Of a stretch of DNA of 64,000 nucleotides, positions 61,411 to 64,000 are shown piece by piece. The notes under the pieces are model-generated. The model was not told where the DNA came from and did not search any database. It saw only the letters and a program-made list of their open reading frames with translations. The DNA comes from Siphonobacter sp. BAB-5405 (GTDB taxonomy: Bacteria; Bacteroidota; Bacteroidia; Cytophagales; Spirosomataceae): the NCBI RefSeq assembly GCF_002872335.1, contig NZ_NJAG01000002.1, forward strand, positions 124,001 through 188,000, written 5' to 3'. The position numbers and the translations under genes are program-made. The first letter of the stretch is position 1, and each line of letters starts with the position of its first letter.

Positions 61411-61781
61411 GGGGACGACGGGTATTGACAGCGGGTTGAAGTTGCGGGTGTAAGCATGTCGGAAGTTGGAAGAACCTTCCGTGTAAAATTCTTCTAAAAC
61501 AATAGCTGGCAACAATAGCTACGCTATGGCTGCTTAATCCGGAGGATTAACCATTAGCCATCGTTCCGCCGAACCGTCACACTACCGGGTCGGAGTTCGG
61601 GACGTCGAAAGGTAGTGTCTGAGGGGCCCATTTCGCTAAGCCCTAATCAGTACCAGCGAATACGGAATCCGTTCGGTTTGTTGTCGACCTGACGAGTTCC
61701 CGACAATCGAAAGACAACTAAGCATGTAGAAGATGCGTGGCGTCCCTGTTCTGGACGAGGGTTCGAATCCCTCCGTCTCCA
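61411..61781 (+). ncRNA. ssrA: tmRNA (SsrA)
   Basis: The 5' end GGGGACG pairs with CGTCTCC at the 3' end (seven pairs, one G:U), closing a tRNA-like domain. The T-arm is GGTTCGAATCC. CCA is not encoded. The internal tag frame at 61508-61537 reads GNNSYAMAA and stop; with the charged alanine the tag is AGNNSYAMAA. The ending matches the YAMAA tags of Cytophaga-type bacteria as I recall. It rescues stalled ribosomes. A strong terminator follows at 61831-61861. Confidence 0.93.
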
Positions 61782-61830
61782 CTGGCAAGTCTGTAAATCA
61801 AATAGTTATAGGATTTACACACAGTTTAAG

Positions 61831-61861
61831 AGAGAGCTTCTGATTTGAAGCTCTCTTTTTT
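61831..61861 (+). terminator. Terminator of tmRNA
   Basis: AGAGAGCTTC pairs with GAAGCTCTCT across a 6-base loop, followed by seven Ts. A classic intrinsic terminator 50 bp after the tmRNA 3' end. Confidence 0.9.
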
Positions 61862-61897
61862 TGTTAATCTCCCCTATTATGATTTCCCTCAAATTTT

Positions 61898-62069
61898 GCC
61901 AAAATAGGCGAAAAGGGTATTGACAAAACTGGCAAACGTAGTTTTGCCCGTTTTAGGTGATAACCTTGTTAATGAAAAAGCACCCAGCCATTGGCCAGGT
62001 GCTCTATGATATCTTTATTTTGCATTTTGCACAAAATGTGCCAAGAGGGTGCCGACAAAACTGACTAAA
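61898..62069. repeat. Imperfect direct repeat flanking a spacer, possible old attachment site
   Basis: About 39 bases at 61898-61936 recur at 62030-62069 at roughly 70 percent identity, with the core GACAAAACTG in both. The two lie between the tmRNA 3' end and the solo HsdR_N-type gene. The motif resembles integrase-type repeats, but no integrase gene is in the window and no exact duplication of the tmRNA 3' end is seen. Confidence 0.35.
61979..62003 (-). terminator. Terminator of the HsdR_N-type gene
   Basis: AGCACC...GCC pairs with GGC...GGTGCT, with a T-run (TTTTTC) following on the minus strand. It is 73 bp past the stop codon at 62076. Confidence 0.7.
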
Positions 62070-62075
62070 GTGCCT

Positions 62076-63185
62076 CTACTCTTCCTTCACTTTACCATTA
62101 GAATATGCTCCTACTACCGCCTCTAATTCTGCCGCGTAGTTGTAGATGTCATCTAGCGACTTGATCTCTACCTTGGTCTCTTTCTTAGTTGCGTCAAACG
62201 TTCCCAGATACTTCTTGGACTGACCGTTCAGATACAGCCGGCAGATGGGACGTCGGTTATTATCATCCAGAAAGATGGCAAAGTAGGAAAGAGCGTCCCG
62301 ATGGGTAATCCGGGTAGCGGGTACCTTCGTTCGCAGAATGGACCGTACAATATAGAAGCCTTCCAGTTCCTCTTCCGTAGTGACAATCTCAGCCTTTTCG
62401 GCCTGACCTGGAAGACTAGGCGAAGGCATAGCATCGTCAGAAGCGACTGCAACGGGCTCCACAGAGAGCGAATCATCATTAGTGATGGCCATCTTCAACC
62501 GGTCGTTCAAGGTGTCGTTAATGAAGTTAGCAATCGTTCGCTTCAACAGGGGCTTGTAGTACTCCAGCACCTTAGCTGTCACTGCCGACGGATAAACCTG
62601 CTTGACGAAGTGCTTAGCGAACTCATCCCCTGGATCATTGAACTCTTTCTGCAGCAGGGCTCGCAATTCATTCGAGTTCTTGGATTCAAACGCCGACTGG
62701 TATACGCTGTTGACATCAAAGCTCGACTTATGGAATTCCTTTAGCTTTTCAACTTGACCGTCTTTAATGGCTTCCAGGTTGAATTCAAAGAAAGGCTTCT
62801 CATCCATCTTGTTGGCGTCCACCAAATCCGTGTAAAAGCGGAAGATGAGGCCATTGGTCAGAATAGAGAATTTTGCCTTGGAAACATGAAAATAACGAAG
62901 GAGCTGGCCATCGTGAATGTCTAACGACTGCTTCCAGTGCTTGCATTCGACTAAAATGACCGGATGACCTTCTTTAAATATCGCGTAGTCAATCTTCTCT
63001 CCTTTTTTAATGCCAATGTCACAGATGAACTCAGGAACAACTTCTAGAGGGTTGAACACGTCATAGCCGAGAACTTGAAGGAAAGGCATGATAAAGGCAT
63101 TCTTGGTTGCCTCCTCGGTGTGGATGTTATTCTTTAATTGGGATACGCGTTCGCTCAGCTGGCGAACCTGGTCTTTGAAGTCCAT
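62076..63185 (-). CDS. HsdR N-terminal-type nuclease-fold protein, solo
   Basis: This encodes 369 residues. Residues 15-130 match the type I restriction HsdR N-terminal PD-(D/E)XK fold: NAFIMPFLQVLGYDVFNPLE, then KIDYAIFKEGHPVILVECKH (Asp, Glu-x-Lys), a long helix and LLRYFHVSKAKFSILTNGLI. The C-terminal third is separate (YIVRSILRTKVPATRITHRD, RRPICRLYLNGQSKKYLGTF), resembling an SH3-like DNA-binding or prophage-type domain. No HsdM or HsdS is present, so a full restriction system is not shown. It lies next to the tmRNA, a common integration site. Alternative: a phage-derived endonuclease-like protein. Confidence 0.75.
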   Translation of the reverse strand: MDFKDQVRQLSERVSQLKNNIHTEEATKNAFIMPFLQVLGYDVFNPLEVVPEFICDIGIKKGEKIDYAIFKEGHPVILVECKHWKQSLDIHDGQLLRYFHVSKAKFSILTNGLIFRFYTDLVDANKMDEKPFFEFNLEAIKDGQVEKLKEFHKSSFDVNSVYQSAFESKNSNELRALLQKEFNDPGDEFAKHFVKQVYPSAVTAKVLEYYKPLLKRTIANFINDTLNDRLKMAITNDDSLSVEPVAVASDDAMPSPSLPGQAEKAEIVTTEEELEGFYIVRSILRTKVPATRITHRDALSYFAIFLDDNNRRPICRLYLNGQSKKYLGTFDATKKETKVEIKSLDDIYNYAAELEAVVGAYSNGKVKEE

Positions 63186-63795
63186 AGCGGTGGTGCAGGG
63201 TTAAGGTACTCAGTTATAAGAGGGACAACTCAATGGCAATAAATAAAGAATTATTTATACTTTATTAACCATTCATCTAATTGTATATCTCAAAGCAGAT
63301 CATAAGGTTATCACTCGACTATGGAAATATTTCGCCTATAGCGTCTCTGCTTTACTTTAGGAGTTGCCAATTTTGGCTACACCCCACCATTAGGCATTTC
63401 ACTTAAAAGTTACATGCTTGATTTACAGTCAATACCCCTTTCGGTAAAGTCCTACTGCCCCATCGACTCCACGAAAAAGGATTTTGTTTGCCCGTCACTT
63501 CTGTCACCTGTGTCCCTTTTAACCTCATCGTTACGTCCTGTGATAATTACAGAACGCTTGTTTAAACTATTCCAGAATCGGATCATCTCCCAGATTAATC
63601 ACAAACTGAAAATCGCCGTAGTGCTCCCTAAACAAAAGAAGCCCAACGACTGCCGAGCTTGCTTGATAGAGATTCGACCTAATGTAGAGGGTCTTCACTT
63701 CTAGGTGAAAAGCTTGATAATCGGAGCCTTCCATTTTAAGGAGACCCCTTGTCTTCGTTTAAACGCTTACTTGTTAAATCATTAAGCGAATCAGG
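63186..63795. other. Intergenic region, no confident gene
   Basis: These 610 bases contain two overlapping opposed frames of uncertain value: plus 63414-63704 (96 codons) and a minus frame of about 55 codons upstream of 63735 (MEGSDYQAFHLEVKTLYIRS). Neither has a convincing family match. The stretch separates the HsdR_N-type gene from the response regulator. Confidence 0.35.
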
Positions 63796-64000
63796 CTAGG
63801 ATAACCAGGACAGTACCTGAATCAGGGCCTCTATCTCTATTGGCTTGGTTAAATGCTGATCAAAGCCCGCTTCCTGAGCTCGCTGCTGGTCTTCCTTTTG
63901 GCCGTAGCCCGAGACTGCTACAATGAATACTTCGTTGCCCCGGGGCTGCTGACGAATCAGTCGGCAGGTATCGTACCCGTTTAGATCGGGCATCCCAATG
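63796..64000 (-). CDS. Response-regulator receiver domain, C-terminal part
   Basis: The reading frame runs off the window edge on the right, so the N-terminus is missing. The visible 67 residues (MPDLNGYDTCRLIRQQ, IVAVSGYGQKEDQQRAQEAG, FDQHLTKPIEIEALIQVLSW) match the second half of a receiver: post-phosphosite loop, Ser/Thr switch and the conserved Lys in LTKP. It ends soon after the domain, so there is no C-terminal output domain; it is a stand-alone receiver or the end of a hybrid histidine kinase. Confidence 0.88.
   Translation of the reverse strand, partial: IGMPDLNGYDTCRLIRQQPRGNEVFIVAVSGYGQKEDQQRAQEAGFDQHLTKPIEIEALIQVLSWLS

Noticed and set aside
61741-61781. Separate tRNA gene
   Set aside because: The GGTTCGAATCC arm belongs to the tmRNA, whose 5' partner is at 61411.
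63414-63704. Open frame of 96 codons on the plus strand
   Set aside because: No family pattern, no promoter, and a competing minus-strand frame with equally plausible codons.

Overview
The window looks like chromosomal DNA of a Bacteroidota bacterium of the order Cytophagales, probably Spirosomaceae-like. The evidence is a SusC/SusD pair with a hybrid two-component sensor, a T9SS-type C-terminal sorting domain, putative Bacteroidota porin, DUF4876/DUF6850 proteins, promoters that fit TAnnTTTG instead of TATAAT, and a tmRNA tag ending YAMAA. Genus and species cannot be fixed from the sequence alone.

Layout. 1-3.7 kb: the 3' part of a secreted protein cut by the window edge, a PchB-like chorismate mutase/isochorismate lyase homologue and small AT-rich genes. 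3.7-11.9 kb: a zinc locus. A Zur-like Fur repressor and a COG0523 zinc metallochaperone (minus strand) face a four-gene plus-strand operon (TonB receptor, DUF4876 lipoprotein, DUF6850 barrel, unknown lipoprotein) across an intergenic region with two near-identical palindromes, the likely Zur operators. 12-15 kb: a decayed GNAT gene, a lipoprotein and a T9SS-exported propeller-like protein. 15.1-26.9 kb: a fructan utilisation locus on the minus strand (fructose-type hybrid sensor, sugar porter, fructokinase, SusC, SusD, GH32 levanase). The GH32 gene carries a frameshift. 26.9-37.2 kb: an AT-rich, gene-poor accessory stretch of lipoproteins, small membrane proteins, relics (a copy of the 2.6 kb lipoprotein gene and a SnoaL-like gene broken by a 14-bp repeat expansion), a candidate small RNA, and a tight four-gene operon that ends in a CxxC/HNH-type protein. 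37.3-50.2 kb: core genes (mnmE, SCP2, MpaB-like, aldo/keto reductase, AddB-like nuclease, porin, lpxK, menC). 50.2-54.2 kb: three copies of a multi-hairpin repeat, two of them ending in different heptamer tandem arrays and flanking hydrolase-hydrolase-lysA. 54.2-61.3 kb: PhoD, AKR plus AraC, DUF421, SDR, phosphodiesterase and GroES-like genes. 61.4-64 kb: tmRNA, an imperfect direct repeat, a solo HsdR_N-type nuclease and a response-regulator end.

The clearest functional modules are the zinc locus and the fructan locus. The least explained structure is the repeat family at 50.3-54.2 kb: four consecutive hairpins, base changes between copies that preserve pairing, and variable heptamer tails, one of which lies next to a predicted phoD promoter.
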